DNA of 64,000 nucleotides from Streptomyces sp. TSRI0107 (GCF_001905845.1 NZ_LIVZ01000009.1:124001-188000); one strand, 5' to 3'; counted from the first letter of the stretch, positions 36,140-44,228 are shown. Numbers and translations: made by a program. The notes: generated by a model from the sequence alone, not told the origin.

Positions 36140-36231
36140 AGACCGGTGAGGGATCAGCTGAGAGACCAGCTGAGAGGCACCCCACACGCTCCGCGGCCGG
36201 GGCGCGGGAAGCGTCATGACACCCTGAAAGG

Positions 36232-37110
36232 GTGAAGAGTGAACTTCCCGGCCCCTTGCGCAACCCCGTCGGCGGTCACGTCCCCGTGGCGGGCGGTCTC
36301 AGCTCCGTAGGACTGTCGTACGCCCGCGATCTGAAGGCCGAGACCGTGCAGGTCTTCGTCGCCAACCCGCGCGGCTGGGCCACCCCGGCCGGCAATCCGC
36401 GGCAGGACGAGGAGTTCCGGGCGGCGTGCGCGGCCGAGTCGATACCGGCGTACGTGCACGCGCCGTATCTGATCAACTTCGGCTCGCACACCGAGGCGAC
36501 GGTGGAGCGGTCGGTGGAGTCGCTGCGGCACTCGCTGCGGCGCGGCCGGGAGATCGGCGCGCTCGGCGTCGTCGTGCACACCGGCAGCGCGACCGGCGGG
36601 CGGGAGCGGTCGGTGGCGCTGAAGCAGGTGCGGGAGTACATGCTGCCGCTGCTGGACGAGCTGACCCATGACGACGACCCGTACCTGCTGCTGGAGTCGA
36701 CGGCCGGCCAGGGCTTCTCGCTCTGCTCACGGACCTGGGACTTCGGGCCGTACTTCGAGGCGCTGGACGCCCACCCGAAGCTCGGCGTGTGCCTGGACAC
36801 CTGCCACATCTTCGCCGCGGGGCACGACCTGACCGGCCCGAACGGCATGCATCAGACGCTGGACCTGCTGGTGGACACGGTGGGCGAGGGCCGGCTGAAG
36901 CTGATCCACGCCAACGACTCCAAGGACGTGGTGGGCGCGCACAAGGACCGGCACGAGAACATCGGCGTCGGCCACATCGGCGAGGATCCGTTCCGGGCGC
37001 TGATGACGCACCCCGCGACCGAGGGCGTACCGCTGATCATCGAGACGCCGGGCGGCAAGCAGGGGCACGCGGCGGACGTTGAGCGGCTGAAGAAGCTGCG
37101 CGACGGCTGA
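36232..37110 (+). CDS. nfo: Endonuclease IV (AP endonuclease family 2)
   Basis: It cleaves DNA 5' to abasic sites in base excision repair. The 292-aa TIM barrel carries the metal-binding and catalytic stretches of the family: GGHVPVAGG, VHAPYLINFGS, GVVVHTGSATG, LLLESTAGQG, LGVCLDTCHIFAAGHDL, LIHANDSKDVVGA, RHENIGVGHIG and LIIETPGG. The start is GTG at 36232, with GAAAGG directly upstream. It is convergent with the molybdopterin gene. Confidence 0.94.
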   Translation: MKSELPGPLRNPVGGHVPVAGGLSSVGLSYARDLKAETVQVFVANPRGWATPAGNPRQDEEFRAACAAESIPAYVHAPYLINFGSHTEATVERSVESLRHSLRRGREIGALGVVVHTGSATGGRERSVALKQVREYMLPLLDELTHDDDPYLLLESTAGQGFSLCSRTWDFGPYFEALDAHPKLGVCLDTCHIFAAGHDLTGPNGMHQTLDLLVDTVGEGRLKLIHANDSKDVVGAHKDRHENIGVGHIGEDPFRALMTHPATEGVPLIIETPGGKQGHAADVERLKKLRDG

Positions 37111-37145
37111 GCCCTCCCTCGAAAAAGCCGAGGTCAGTGCCGGGG

Positions 37146-37778
37146 TCAGAGCTCGGGGCCGTCTCCGGGTCCCTCCTGGTAGGAGTAGCGCTGCTCCCGC
37201 CAGGGGTCGCCGATGTTGTGGTAGCCGCGCTCCTCCCAGAAGCCGCGGCGGTCGGCGGTCATGTACTCCACGCCGCGGACCCATTTGGGTCCCTTCCAGG
37301 CGTACAGGTGCGGCACCACCAGGCGCAGGGGGAAGCCGTGCTCGGCGGTGAGGAGCTCACCGTCCTTGTGGGTGGCGAAGATCGTGCGCTCGGCGGCGAA
37401 GTCGGACAGCCGCAGATTCGAGCTGAAGCCGTACTCCGCCCACACCATCACATGGGTGACATTCCCGGCGGGCGGCGCGATCTCCAGGATGGTCCGCGCG
37501 GGGATCCCGCCCCACTCCGCGCCCAGCATGCTGAACTTCGTCACGCAGTGCAGGTCACCCGTGACGGTGGTGTAGGGCAGGGCCGTGAACTCCTCGTGGG
37601 TCCAGCAGTGCTTCTCGCCGTCGGCGGTGGCCCCGAAGACCCTGAACTCCCAGCGCTCGGGCCGGAACTTGGGTACCGGGCCGTAGTGCGTGACCGGCCA
37701 GCCGCGCTGCAGTCGCTGTCCCGGCGGAAGCTCGTACCGTGCCGCTTCTCCTGTTTCGCGCTCCACCGGATGACCCAT
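37146..37778 (-). CDS. Sulfite oxidase-type molybdopterin oxidoreductase
   Basis: The 210-aa protein is a single molybdopterin-binding domain. It has DLHCVTKFSMLGAEWGGIPA, which provides the Cys that ligates molybdenum, and GFPLRLVVPHLYAWKGPKWVRGVE, typical of the SUOX/MsrP fold. There is no signal peptide, no TAT motif and no heme or dimerisation domain, so a cytoplasmic enzyme is expected. The start is ATG at 37778, with GGATGGAG upstream. The substrate is unknown. It diverges from bfr. Confidence 0.87.
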   Translation of the reverse strand: MGHPVERETGEAARYELPPGQRLQRGWPVTHYGPVPKFRPERWEFRVFGATADGEKHCWTHEEFTALPYTTVTGDLHCVTKFSMLGAEWGGIPARTILEIAPPAGNVTHVMVWAEYGFSSNLRLSDFAAERTIFATHKDGELLTAEHGFPLRLVVPHLYAWKGPKWVRGVEYMTADRRGFWEERGYHNIGDPWREQRYSYQEGPGDGPEL

Positions 37779-37858
37779 GACTCCATCCTGACAGACCCCG
37801 ACCGGTGCACATGACCACGTGGGGCCCTGAAACGGGCAACTAGCACTAAGCATGCACT

Positions 37859-37871
37859 TACTTACTAAGTA
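37859..37871. promoter_or_regulatory. Candidate operator upstream of bfr
   Basis: TACTTA-C-TAAGTA is a perfect 6-1-6 inverted repeat. It overlaps a 9-bp direct repeat, GCACTTACT, at 37854-37862 and 37873-37881. A second inverted repeat, GACGATC-TTC-GATCGTC, lies at 37883-37899. All fall between the divergent molybdopterin gene and bfr. The TACT..AGTA type of palindrome resembles sites of winged-helix thiol or quinone sensors, but the regulator is not known. Confidence 0.5.
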
Positions 37872-37954
37872 CGCACTTACTGGACGATCTTCGATCGTCG
37901 GTGCAATCATGCGGCGCAACCTGCCAGTTCCCCCGCGTGGAAGGAGCCTCTGCG

Positions 37955-38431
37955 ATGCAGGGCGACCCCGAGGTCCTCGAATTCCTGAACGAGCAGTTGA
38001 CCGGCGAGCTGACGGCGATCAACCAGTACTGGCTGCACTACCGGATCCAGGACAACAAGGGCTGGACGAAGCTCGCCAAGTACACGCGTGAAGAATCCAT
38101 CGACGAGATGAAGCACGCGGACAAGATCACCGAGCGCATCCTGATGCTGGACGGCCTGCCCAACTACCAGCGCCTGTTCCACGTGCGGGTCGGCCAGACG
38201 GTGACCGAGATGTTCCAGGCCGACCGGCAGATCGAGGTGGAGGCGATCGACCGCCTCAAGCGGGGCATCGAGGTGATGCGCACCAAGGGCGACATCACGT
38301 CCGCGAACCTCTTCGAGTCGATCCTCGAGGACGAGGAGCACCACATCGACTACCTGGACACGCAGCTGGAGCTCATCGACAAGCTCGGTGAGGCGCTCTA
38401 CCTCGCGCAGCAGATCGAGCAGCCGAGCTAG
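37955..38431 (+). CDS. bfr: Bacterioferritin
   Basis: Bacterioferritin forms a 24-subunit haem-containing iron store with ferroxidase sites. The 158-aa four-helix protein has the ferroxidase ligands (early Glu in LTGELTAINQY, then DEMKHADKI with Glu and His, and EDEEHHIDY near the end). The haem-ligand Met is in ILMLDGLPNYQ. ATG 37955 follows AAGGAGC; an upstream in-frame ATG at 37901 adds 18 non-conserved residues. It is convergent with bfd. Confidence 0.96.
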   Translation: MQGDPEVLEFLNEQLTGELTAINQYWLHYRIQDNKGWTKLAKYTREESIDEMKHADKITERILMLDGLPNYQRLFHVRVGQTVTEMFQADRQIEVEAIDRLKRGIEVMRTKGDITSANLFESILEDEEHHIDYLDTQLELIDKLGEALYLAQQIEQPS

Positions 38432-38463
38432 GGGATGTTTCCCCAGGACCCGAGAGGCAGGAT

Positions 38464-38688
38464 CTAGGCCGCGTCTTCCAGTCCGGCCAGCACCGGCTTG
38501 CCCTGGTCGGCCAGCTCGCGGCGCGGGCACGCGCCCCTGCCCAGGAGTGCCTGGATGCGCCGTACGCACGAACCGCAGTCCGTGCCGGCCTTGCAGGCGG
38601 AGGCTATCTGGCGGGGGGTGCAGGCGCCGTTCTCCGCGTGCTGCTTGACCTGCTGCTCGGTGACGCCGAAGCAAGAGCAGACGTACAC
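38464..38688 (-). CDS. bfd: Bacterioferritin-associated [2Fe-2S] ferredoxin
   Basis: Bfd docks on bacterioferritin and reduces the core so that iron is released. The 74-aa protein has CSC near the N-terminus and CKAGTDCGSC later, giving the four cluster Cys (C-x-C ... C-x2-C), and the VTEQQV segment of the family. I chose GTG 38688 because GGGAGGTG lies seven bases upstream. GTG 38697 overlaps that site and the reading frame back to 38820 is not protein-like. The gene has a strong iron box upstream and is convergent with bfr, as expected for release of stored iron under starvation. Confidence 0.92.
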   Translation of the reverse strand: MYVCSCFGVTEQQVKQHAENGACTPRQIASACKAGTDCGSCVRRIQALLGRGACPRRELADQGKPVLAGLEDAA

Positions 38689-38734
38689 GCGGTTCACCTC
38701 CCGCAGGGATCGATAAGTGGTGCCGTCCCCGTTG

Positions 38735-38753
38735 ATCGGTGAGGCTAACCTAA
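38735..38753 (-). promoter_or_regulatory. Iron box (DmdR1/IdeR site) for bfd
   Basis: Read on the minus strand the 19-mer TTAGGTTAGCCTCACCGAT matches the Streptomyces iron box TTAGGTTAGGCTCACCTAA at 16 of 19 positions. It lies about 47 bp before the bfd start. DmdR1 with bound iron should repress bfd here, so bfd would rise when iron is scarce. Confidence 0.85.
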
Positions 38754-38786
38754 CCTTACCCATCAGACAGGACCCGGAAAAGTGCG

Positions 38787-38820
38787 GTGGGGCGCGGATC
38801 GTATGTGATCCGCGCCCCAC
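38787..38820 (-). terminator. Terminator of the DAHP synthase gene
   Basis: GTGGGGCGCGGATC (38787-38800) and its exact complement (38807-38820) form a 14-bp stem with a six-base loop. On the minus strand it lies 36 bases after the aroH stop and is followed by CGCACTTTTCC, with a short T-run. Confidence 0.85.
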
Positions 38821-38855
38821 TCATGGCTGGAAACAGCCGTTGATCGGCGAGAACG

Positions 38856-40208
38856 TCACTGGTCCCGGTACATCTCCGCGACCAGGAACGCCAGGTCCAG
38901 CGACTGGCTGCGGTTGAGCCGCGGGTCGCAGGCCGTCTCGTAACGCTGGTGCAGGTCGTCGACGAAGATCTCGTCGCCGCCGCCCACGCACTCGGTGACG
39001 TCGTCACCGGTCAGCTCCACGTGGATGCCGCCCGGGTGGGTGCCGAGGGCCTTGTGGACCTCGAAGAAGCCCTTGACCTCGTCGAGCACGTCGTCGAAGC
39101 GGCGGGTCTTGTGGCCCGAGGCCGCCTCGAAGGTGTTGCCGTGCATCGGGTCGGTCACCCAGGCCACGGTCGCACCGGAGGCGGTGACCTTCTCGACCAG
39201 CTCGGGCAGCTTGTCGCGGACCTTGTCGGCGCCCATCCGGACGATGAAGGTCAGCCGGCCGGGCTCGCGGTCGGGGTCGAGGCGCTCGATGTACTGGAGC
39301 GCCTCCTCGGCCGTGGTCGTCGGACCGAGCTTGATGCCGATCGGGTTGCGGATCTTCGACGCGAACTCGATGTGCGCGTGGTCCAGCTGCCGGGTGCGCT
39401 CGCCGATCCACACCATGTGCCCGGAGACGTCGTACAGCCGGCCGGTGCGGGAGTCCACGCGGGTCAGCGCCGACTCGTAGTCGAGCAGCAGCGCCTCGTG
39501 CGAGGCGTAGAACTCGACGGTCTTGAACTCCTCCGGGTCGGCCCCGCAGGCGTGCATGAAGTTCAGCGCCTGGTCGATCTCGCGCGCGAGCTGCTCGTAG
39601 CGCTGCCCCGACGGGGACGACTTCACGAAGTCCTGGTTCCAGGCGTGCACCTGACGCAGGTCGGCGTAGCCGCCGGTGGTGAAGGCGCGCACCAGGTTCA
39701 GCGTGGACGCCGAGGCGTGGTACATCCGCTTCAGCCGCTCGGGGTCCGGGACGCGGGCCTCTTCGGTGAAGTCGAAGCCGTTGACGGAGTCGCCCCGGTA
39801 GGTCGGGAGCGTCACGCCGTCACGGGTCTCGGTCGGCTTGGAGCGCGGCTTGGAGTACTGGCCGGCGATCCGGCCGACCTTCACCACGGGCACGGACGCG
39901 GCGTACGTCAGCACGGCGCCCATCTGGAGCAGGGTCTTCAGCTTGTTGCGGATGTGATCGGCGGACACCGCGTCGAAGGCCTCGGCACAGTCGCCGCCCT
40001 GGAGGAGGAACGCCTCTCCCTTGGCGACGGCCGCCATCCGGGCACGCAGCTGGTCGCACTCGCCTGCGAAGACGAGCGGCGGATACGACTCGAGGTCCGC
40101 GATCACTGCGCGCAGAGCCTCGGGGTCGGGGTACTCGGGCTGCTGCGCCGCGGGCAGGTTTCGCCAGGTGTTGCCAGCGCTCGCGCTGGTCTTAGCGTTC
40201 ACGGTCAC
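38856..40208 (-). CDS. aroH: Class II 3-deoxy-7-phosphoheptulonate (DAHP) synthase
   Basis: It makes DAHP from PEP and erythrose-4-phosphate, the first step to aromatic amino acids. The 450-aa protein is a plant-like class II enzyme: LVFAGECDQLRARMAAVA, EAFLLQGGDCAEAF, VVKVGRIAGQYSKPRS, VWIGERTRQLDHAHIEF, FIVRMGADK, WVTDPMHGNT and GIHVELTGDDVTECVGG are all present. The GTG at 40208 gives VTVNAKTSASAGN; a second GTG at 40202 is possible. The frame upstream of 40208 is not conserved. It diverges from the anthranilate synthase, sharing a 117-bp control region. Confidence 0.96.
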   Translation of the reverse strand: MTVNAKTSASAGNTWRNLPAAQQPEYPDPEALRAVIADLESYPPLVFAGECDQLRARMAAVAKGEAFLLQGGDCAEAFDAVSADHIRNKLKTLLQMGAVLTYAASVPVVKVGRIAGQYSKPRSKPTETRDGVTLPTYRGDSVNGFDFTEEARVPDPERLKRMYHASASTLNLVRAFTTGGYADLRQVHAWNQDFVKSSPSGQRYEQLAREIDQALNFMHACGADPEEFKTVEFYASHEALLLDYESALTRVDSRTGRLYDVSGHMVWIGERTRQLDHAHIEFASKIRNPIGIKLGPTTTAEEALQYIERLDPDREPGRLTFIVRMGADKVRDKLPELVEKVTASGATVAWVTDPMHGNTFEAASGHKTRRFDDVLDEVKGFFEVHKALGTHPGGIHVELTGDDVTECVGGGDEIFVDDLHQRYETACDPRLNRSQSLDLAFLVAEMYRDQ

Positions 40209-40275
40209 AACCCCAACATTACGGGGTGATGTCCTTGCTTCCGGACCACGACCAGCAAGTGAGACGCAGCCGACG

Positions 40276-40307
40276 TGTGACGGACACGGGGTCACATGTG
40301 ACGGACA
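40276..40307. promoter_or_regulatory. Direct repeat and palindrome between aroH and the trp leader
   Basis: TGTGACGGACA occurs at 40276-40286 and again at 40297-40307, exactly 21 bp apart, that is two helical turns. Between and overlapping them GTCACATGTGAC (40291-40302) is a perfect 12-bp palindrome. The trp leader ATG is 19 bp downstream, and TAGGGT at 40313-40318 could be its -10. This looks like an operator for a dimeric regulator. Confidence 0.55.
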
Positions 40308-40325
40308 TCGGGTAGGGTGCGCCGT

Positions 40326-40382
40326 ATGTTCGCGCACTCGAACCAGAACTGGTGGTGGACCGCTTCTCCGGCGGCCCACTGA
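40326..40382 (+). CDS. trp leader peptide (attenuator)
   Basis: An 18-codon frame encodes MFAHSNQNWWWTASPAAH, with three Trp codons in a row at 9-11. It precedes the anthranilate synthase by 97 bases and carries a rho-independent terminator downstream. Stalling at the Trp codons when charged tRNA-Trp is short should free 40370-40376 (GGCGGCC) to pair with 40407-40413 (GGCCGCC), which disrupts the terminator. This organisation is known from Streptomyces trpE genes. Confidence 0.92.
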   Translation: MFAHSNQNWWWTASPAAH

Positions 40383-40402
40383 CTGCGCGTATCCAGACTT
40401 CG

Positions 40403-40429
40403 CGAAGGCCGCCCGAGGGGCGGCCTTCG
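40403..40429 (+). terminator. trp attenuator terminator
   Basis: CGAAGGCCGCCC (40403-40414) and GGGCGGCCTTCG (40418-40429) form a perfect 12-bp stem with a GAG loop, followed by GTGTTT. The alternative pairing with 40370-40376 overlaps its left arm, as expected for attenuation. Confidence 0.9.
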
Positions 40430-40479
40430 GTGTTTCCGGCGGTCCGCTCCTCTCCTGAGACTGAGAAGGAGCACGGACC

Positions 40480-42360
40480 ATGAACCTGCTCGGCTTGCTG
40501 GACGACTCCCGTCCGTTCGCCCTGCTGCGCCGCCGCACCCCGGGCCACGACCACGACCGCGTCGAGGTGCTGATCGGCCCGGTCGGCACCCGCGAGCGGC
40601 TCGCCGACCTGCCCGACGAGGGCCTGGCCCTGGTGCCGTTCCGGCAGATCCGCGAGCGCGGCTTCGACGTCCGCGACGACGGCACCCCGCTGCTGGTCCT
40701 GACCCCCGAGGAGTCGTACGACGTCCCGCTCGCCGAGGCGCTGGAGCAGCTGCCCGCGCACGAGGTGCGGGTCGAGGGCGGCGGCTTCGACGTCGGCGAC
40801 GAGGAGTACGGGCGGATCGTCGGGCGGGTGCTGGACGAGGAGATCGGGCGCGGCGAGGGCGCGAACTTCGTGATCCGGCGCACCTACGAGGGTGAGATCC
40901 CGGGGTTCGGACGTGCCGACGCGCTGGCGCTGTTCCGGCGGCTGCTGGCGGGCGAGCGGGGCGCGTACTGGACGTTCGTGGTGCACACCGGGGAGCGGAC
41001 GCTGGTCGGCGCCAGCCCCGAGGTGCATGTGCGGATGTCCGGCGGCACCGTCGTGATGAACCCGATCAGCGGCACGTACCGCTACCCGGCGCAGGGGCCG
41101 ACACCCGAGCACCTGCTCGACTTCCTGGCCGACGGCAAGGAGATCGAGGAGCTGTCGATGGTCGTCGACGAGGAACTGAAGATGATGTGCACCGTCGGCG
41201 ACATGGGCGGGGTGGTCGTCGGGCCCCGGCTCAAGGAGATGGCGCATCTCGCCCACACCGAGTACGAGCTGCGGGGGCGGTCCTCGCTGGACGCGCGGGA
41301 GGTGCTGAAGGAGACCATGTTCGCGGCGACCGTCACCGGCTCGCCGGTGCAGAACGCCTGCCGGGTCATCGAACGGCACGAGGTCGGCGGGCGGCGCTAC
41401 TACGCGGGCGCGCTCGCCCTGCTCGGCCGGGACTCCGGCGGGGCGCAGACCCTCGACTCCCCCATCCTGATCCGCACCGCCGACATCGACGCGGCGGGGC
41501 GGCTGCGGGTACCGGTCGGCGCCACCCTCGTGCGCGGCTCGGACCCGGTGAGCGAGGTCGCCGAGACCCACGCGAAGGCGGCCGGGGTGCTGGCCGCGCT
41601 CGGGGTCCGTCCGGGCCGGCCGCGCGAGGAGGCGGTACGGCCGCGGCTCGCCGACGATCCGCGGGTGCGGGCCGCGCTGGACGGGCGGCGCGCCTCGCTG
41701 GCGCCGTTCTGGCTGCGGATGCAGGAGCGGGCGGCCGAGCTGGACGGGCACGCGCTGGTCGTCGACGGGGAGGACACCTTCACCGCGATGCTGGCGCACG
41801 TCCTGCGGTCGAGCGGTCTCGAGGTGACCGTCCGGCGGTACGACGAGCCGGGGCTGCGGGAGGCGGTGCTCGCGCACGAGGGGCCGCTGGTGCTGGGCCC
41901 CGGGCCGGGCGATCCGGGGGACCTCGACGACCCGAAGATGCGGTTCCTGCGGGCCCTGACCGCCGAGGTCGTCCGCGGCCACCGGCACGGCGTCCTCGGC
42001 GTGTGCCTCGGGCACGAGCTGATCGCCGCCGAGCTGGGCCTGGAGATCGTACGGAAGGAAGTGCCGTACCAGGGGGCGCAGACGGACATCGATCTGTTCG
42101 GGCGGCCGGAGACCGTCGGTTTCTACAACAGCTTCGTCGCGCGCTGCGACGACGAGGCGGCGGCGGAGCTGGCCGCGCACGGGGTGGAGGTGAGCCGGGC
42201 CGCGAACGGTGAGGTGCACGCCGTACGGGGGCCCGGGTTCGCGGGCGTGCAGTTCCACCCCGAGTCGGTGCTGACGCTGAACGGCGCCGCCGTCGTGCGG
42301 GAGCTGGTCGGTCAGCTGCGCGGGACCAGCACGTTCTCCGAGCGGCGGCCCGCCCGGTAG
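40480..42360 (+). CDS. trpEG: Fused anthranilate synthase TrpE-TrpG
   Basis: It converts chorismate and glutamine to anthranilate, the first step of Trp synthesis. The 626-aa protein fuses the TrpE chorismate-binding domain (about 1-400; NPISGTYRYPAQG, EELSMVVDEELKMMCTVG, TVTGSPVQNACRVIE) to a TrpG glutamine amidotransferase domain (about 430-615). The latter has nucleophile Cys509 (GVCLGHE) and His593 (QFHPES). The start is ATG at 40480, after AGAAGGAG. It is preceded by a Trp attenuator. The last 49 bases overlap the convergent dehydrogenase gene. The fused form with a short linker is typical of Streptomyces. Confidence 0.96.
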   Translation: MNLLGLLDDSRPFALLRRRTPGHDHDRVEVLIGPVGTRERLADLPDEGLALVPFRQIRERGFDVRDDGTPLLVLTPEESYDVPLAEALEQLPAHEVRVEGGGFDVGDEEYGRIVGRVLDEEIGRGEGANFVIRRTYEGEIPGFGRADALALFRRLLAGERGAYWTFVVHTGERTLVGASPEVHVRMSGGTVVMNPISGTYRYPAQGPTPEHLLDFLADGKEIEELSMVVDEELKMMCTVGDMGGVVVGPRLKEMAHLAHTEYELRGRSSLDAREVLKETMFAATVTGSPVQNACRVIERHEVGGRRYYAGALALLGRDSGGAQTLDSPILIRTADIDAAGRLRVPVGATLVRGSDPVSEVAETHAKAAGVLAALGVRPGRPREEAVRPRLADDPRVRAALDGRRASLAPFWLRMQERAAELDGHALVVDGEDTFTAMLAHVLRSSGLEVTVRRYDEPGLREAVLAHEGPLVLGPGPGDPGDLDDPKMRFLRALTAEVVRGHRHGVLGVCLGHELIAAELGLEIVRKEVPYQGAQTDIDLFGRPETVGFYNSFVARCDDEAAAELAAHGVEVSRAANGEVHAVRGPGFAGVQFHPESVLTLNGAAVVRELVGQLRGTSTFSERRPAR

Positions 42361-43307
42361 TCCAGGACGTTCTTGACGGTGGTCTCGACGATCTGACCGA
42401 CGGCGTCCCGCGTGTAGTAGGCCTGGTGGGAGGTGACCAGGACGTTGGGGAAGGTGACGAGGCGGGCCAGCGTGTCGTCGTCGACGGCCTCCAGGGACTT
42501 GTCGAGGAAGAACAGGCCCGCCTCCGCCTCGTAGACGTCGAGACCGACGCCGGTGAAGCGGCCCTCGCGCAGTTCGGCGACGAGGGCCGCCGTGTCGATG
42601 AGGCCGCCGCGACTGGAGTTGACCAGGATCGCGTCGTCCTTCATCGACTTCAGCGCGGCCGCGTCGATCAGGTGCTGGGTCTGCGGCATCAGCGGGACGT
42701 GCAGGGTGATCAGGTCGGACTCGGCGAGCAGCTCCTCCTTGGGGACGTATGTCATGCCGAGCTGCATGCAGGCGGGGTTCTCGGCGATGTCCCAGCCGAG
42801 CAGCCGCATGCCGAAGCCGTGCGCGATCCGGGCGAAGGCCTCGCCGATCTTGCCGGTGCCGAGGACGCCGGCGGTGCGGCCGTGCAGGTCGCGGCCCATC
42901 AGTCCGTCGAGGCGGAAGTCGAAGTCGCGGGTGCGGATGGAGGCGCGGACGATCCGGCGGTTGACCGCCATGGCGAGCGTCCAGGCGAACTCGGCGACCG
43001 CGTACGGCGAGTAGTACGAGACGCGGGCGACGGTCATGCCGAGGCGTTCGGCGGCATCGAGGTCGATGTTGTTGAAGCCGGTGGAGCGCTGGGCGACCAT
43101 GCGGGTGCCGCCCGCCGCCAGGATCTCCAGGACGCGCCCGCCCAGCTCGGCGTTGACGCTGGAGGAGACGATCTCGTGGCCGGCCGCGATGGGGGCGGTG
43201 TCCTCGTTGAGGAGGACGTCCAGACAGCGGACCTCGTGGTGGCCCGCGAACGCCTCCTCGATCAACGGCTTCTCGTCGGCCTGGACGCCGAACGCCAGGA
43301 TCTCCAC
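42312..43307 (-). CDS. D-lactate dehydrogenase-type 2-hydroxyacid dehydrogenase
   Basis: The 331-aa protein belongs to the D-isomer-specific 2-hydroxyacid dehydrogenases. The NAD loop is GVLGTGKIGEAFARIAHGFG. The catalytic set is visible: Arg in VNSSRGGLID, Glu in LDVYEAEAG and His in TSHQAYYTRDA, with SYYSPYAVAEF typical of fermentative D-LDH. The start is GTG at 43307, with GGAGGG upstream. D-lactate to pyruvate is the likely reaction. Its 3' end overlaps the anthranilate synthase end by 49 bases. Confidence 0.92.
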   Translation of the reverse strand: MEILAFGVQADEKPLIEEAFAGHHEVRCLDVLLNEDTAPIAAGHEIVSSSVNAELGGRVLEILAAGGTRMVAQRSTGFNNIDLDAAERLGMTVARVSYYSPYAVAEFAWTLAMAVNRRIVRASIRTRDFDFRLDGLMGRDLHGRTAGVLGTGKIGEAFARIAHGFGMRLLGWDIAENPACMQLGMTYVPKEELLAESDLITLHVPLMPQTQHLIDAAALKSMKDDAILVNSSRGGLIDTAALVAELREGRFTGVGLDVYEAEAGLFFLDKSLEAVDDDTLARLVTFPNVLVTSHQAYYTRDAVGQIVETTVKNVLDYRAGRRSENVLVPRS

Positions 43308-43365
43308 GGGGTCCCTCCGGGGTTTTGACGGAATTTGCCGGGTTCCTGTGAATATAGACAGCTTC

Positions 43366-44223
43366 CTACAAGCCCCTTCTCAGACGCTCCGTCAGGGCTC
43401 GGCCCTGCTGGGGGGACGGGCGGGGCTCCGCCAGGCGGGCCAGCAGGCGGTCCAGGTGGAGATCGACGGCCGACTCGACCAGCTCCGCGTACACCTCGGC
43501 GGCGAGGCGGGCACGGTGGCGGGCGACGGCCGCCGCGACCAGGGCGATCAGCGCGGCCGGCCACCACAGGGCGGCGAGCGGCAGATACAGCACCGCCCAG
43601 CCGCCGAGCGTGAACGCGGTGTCGAGGCGGGCGCGGGTCTCGGTGAGGGTGCCCCGGGTGGCGGCGGGCAGCAGCAGCCACAGCCGGGGCCAGACGGTGG
43701 CGAGGTCGATGCCGTACTCCTGGCGCAGCCGTACGGCGGGGGCGTGCAGCCGGTCGCCGAGCCAGGTGGGGTGGCACGGCGGGATCGGCGCGAGCGCGTT
43801 GCGGCGGGCGGCGTCCTCGGGGCGGCCGTCGGTGCGGTACGCGGTGTCGGCGGACTGCCAGGCGTCGGCGCGGCGGGCGGTGCGGCGGGCCGCGAGGGCG
43901 GCGAGGGGGCGCGGCCAGGCGCCGGTGAGCGCGCGTTCGACGGGGCCGGCGAGGGCCTGGGCGAGCAGGCCGAGCCCGGCGGAGAGCGGTACGGCGGCCA
44001 CGACCAGCAGGACCGCGCGGACCGCGAGGGCGTTCTGACCGCCCGGTTCGCCCTGGGTGAGCGAGACGAAGGCGTCCCCCAGGGCGCGCCAGTCGGACCA
44101 GCCGCGGTGGCCCAGCTCGACGGCGGCGCCGGCGACCAGCAGATAGCCGAGGCCCGGCAGCACCAGCAGTGTGAACCAGCGTTCGGCCAGCTTGCGGCCC
44201 AGCTCGGCGAGGAAGCCCGTCAC
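43366..44223 (-). CDS. Polytopic membrane protein of the CHAT cassette
   Basis: I do not recognise the family. The 285-aa protein has about four membrane segments: near 15-37 (WFTLLVLPGLGYLLVAGAA), 66-92, and a hairpin in the second half (GGWAVLYLPLAALWWPAALIALVAAAVA). An Arg/Ala-rich cytoplasmic loop of some 100 residues and a helical C-terminal tail follow. GTG 44223 is the likely start, five bases past the stop of the 121-aa gene. The long open frame to 44871 reads through two other genes and is not supported. Position as third gene of the cassette suggests it anchors, or is the target of, the CHAT protease. Confidence 0.72.
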   Translation of the reverse strand: MTGFLAELGRKLAERWFTLLVLPGLGYLLVAGAAVELGHRGWSDWRALGDAFVSLTQGEPGGQNALAVRAVLLVVAAVPLSAGLGLLAQALAGPVERALTGAWPRPLAALAARRTARRADAWQSADTAYRTDGRPEDAARRNALAPIPPCHPTWLGDRLHAPAVRLRQEYGIDLATVWPRLWLLLPAATRGTLTETRARLDTAFTLGGWAVLYLPLAALWWPAALIALVAAAVARHRARLAAEVYAELVESAVDLHLDRLLARLAEPRPSPQQGRALTERLRRGL

Positions 44224-44228
44224 CGCGG

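Noticed and set aside
38431..38444. Terminator GGGGA-TGTT-TCCCC after bfr
   Set aside because: A five-base stem overlapping the stop codon is too weak to call with confidence.
43366..44223. Bacterial gasdermin partner of the CHAT protease
   Set aside because: The protein is a multi-pass membrane protein and shows no gasdermin-like beta-rich sequence; only the gene arrangement is reminiscent.
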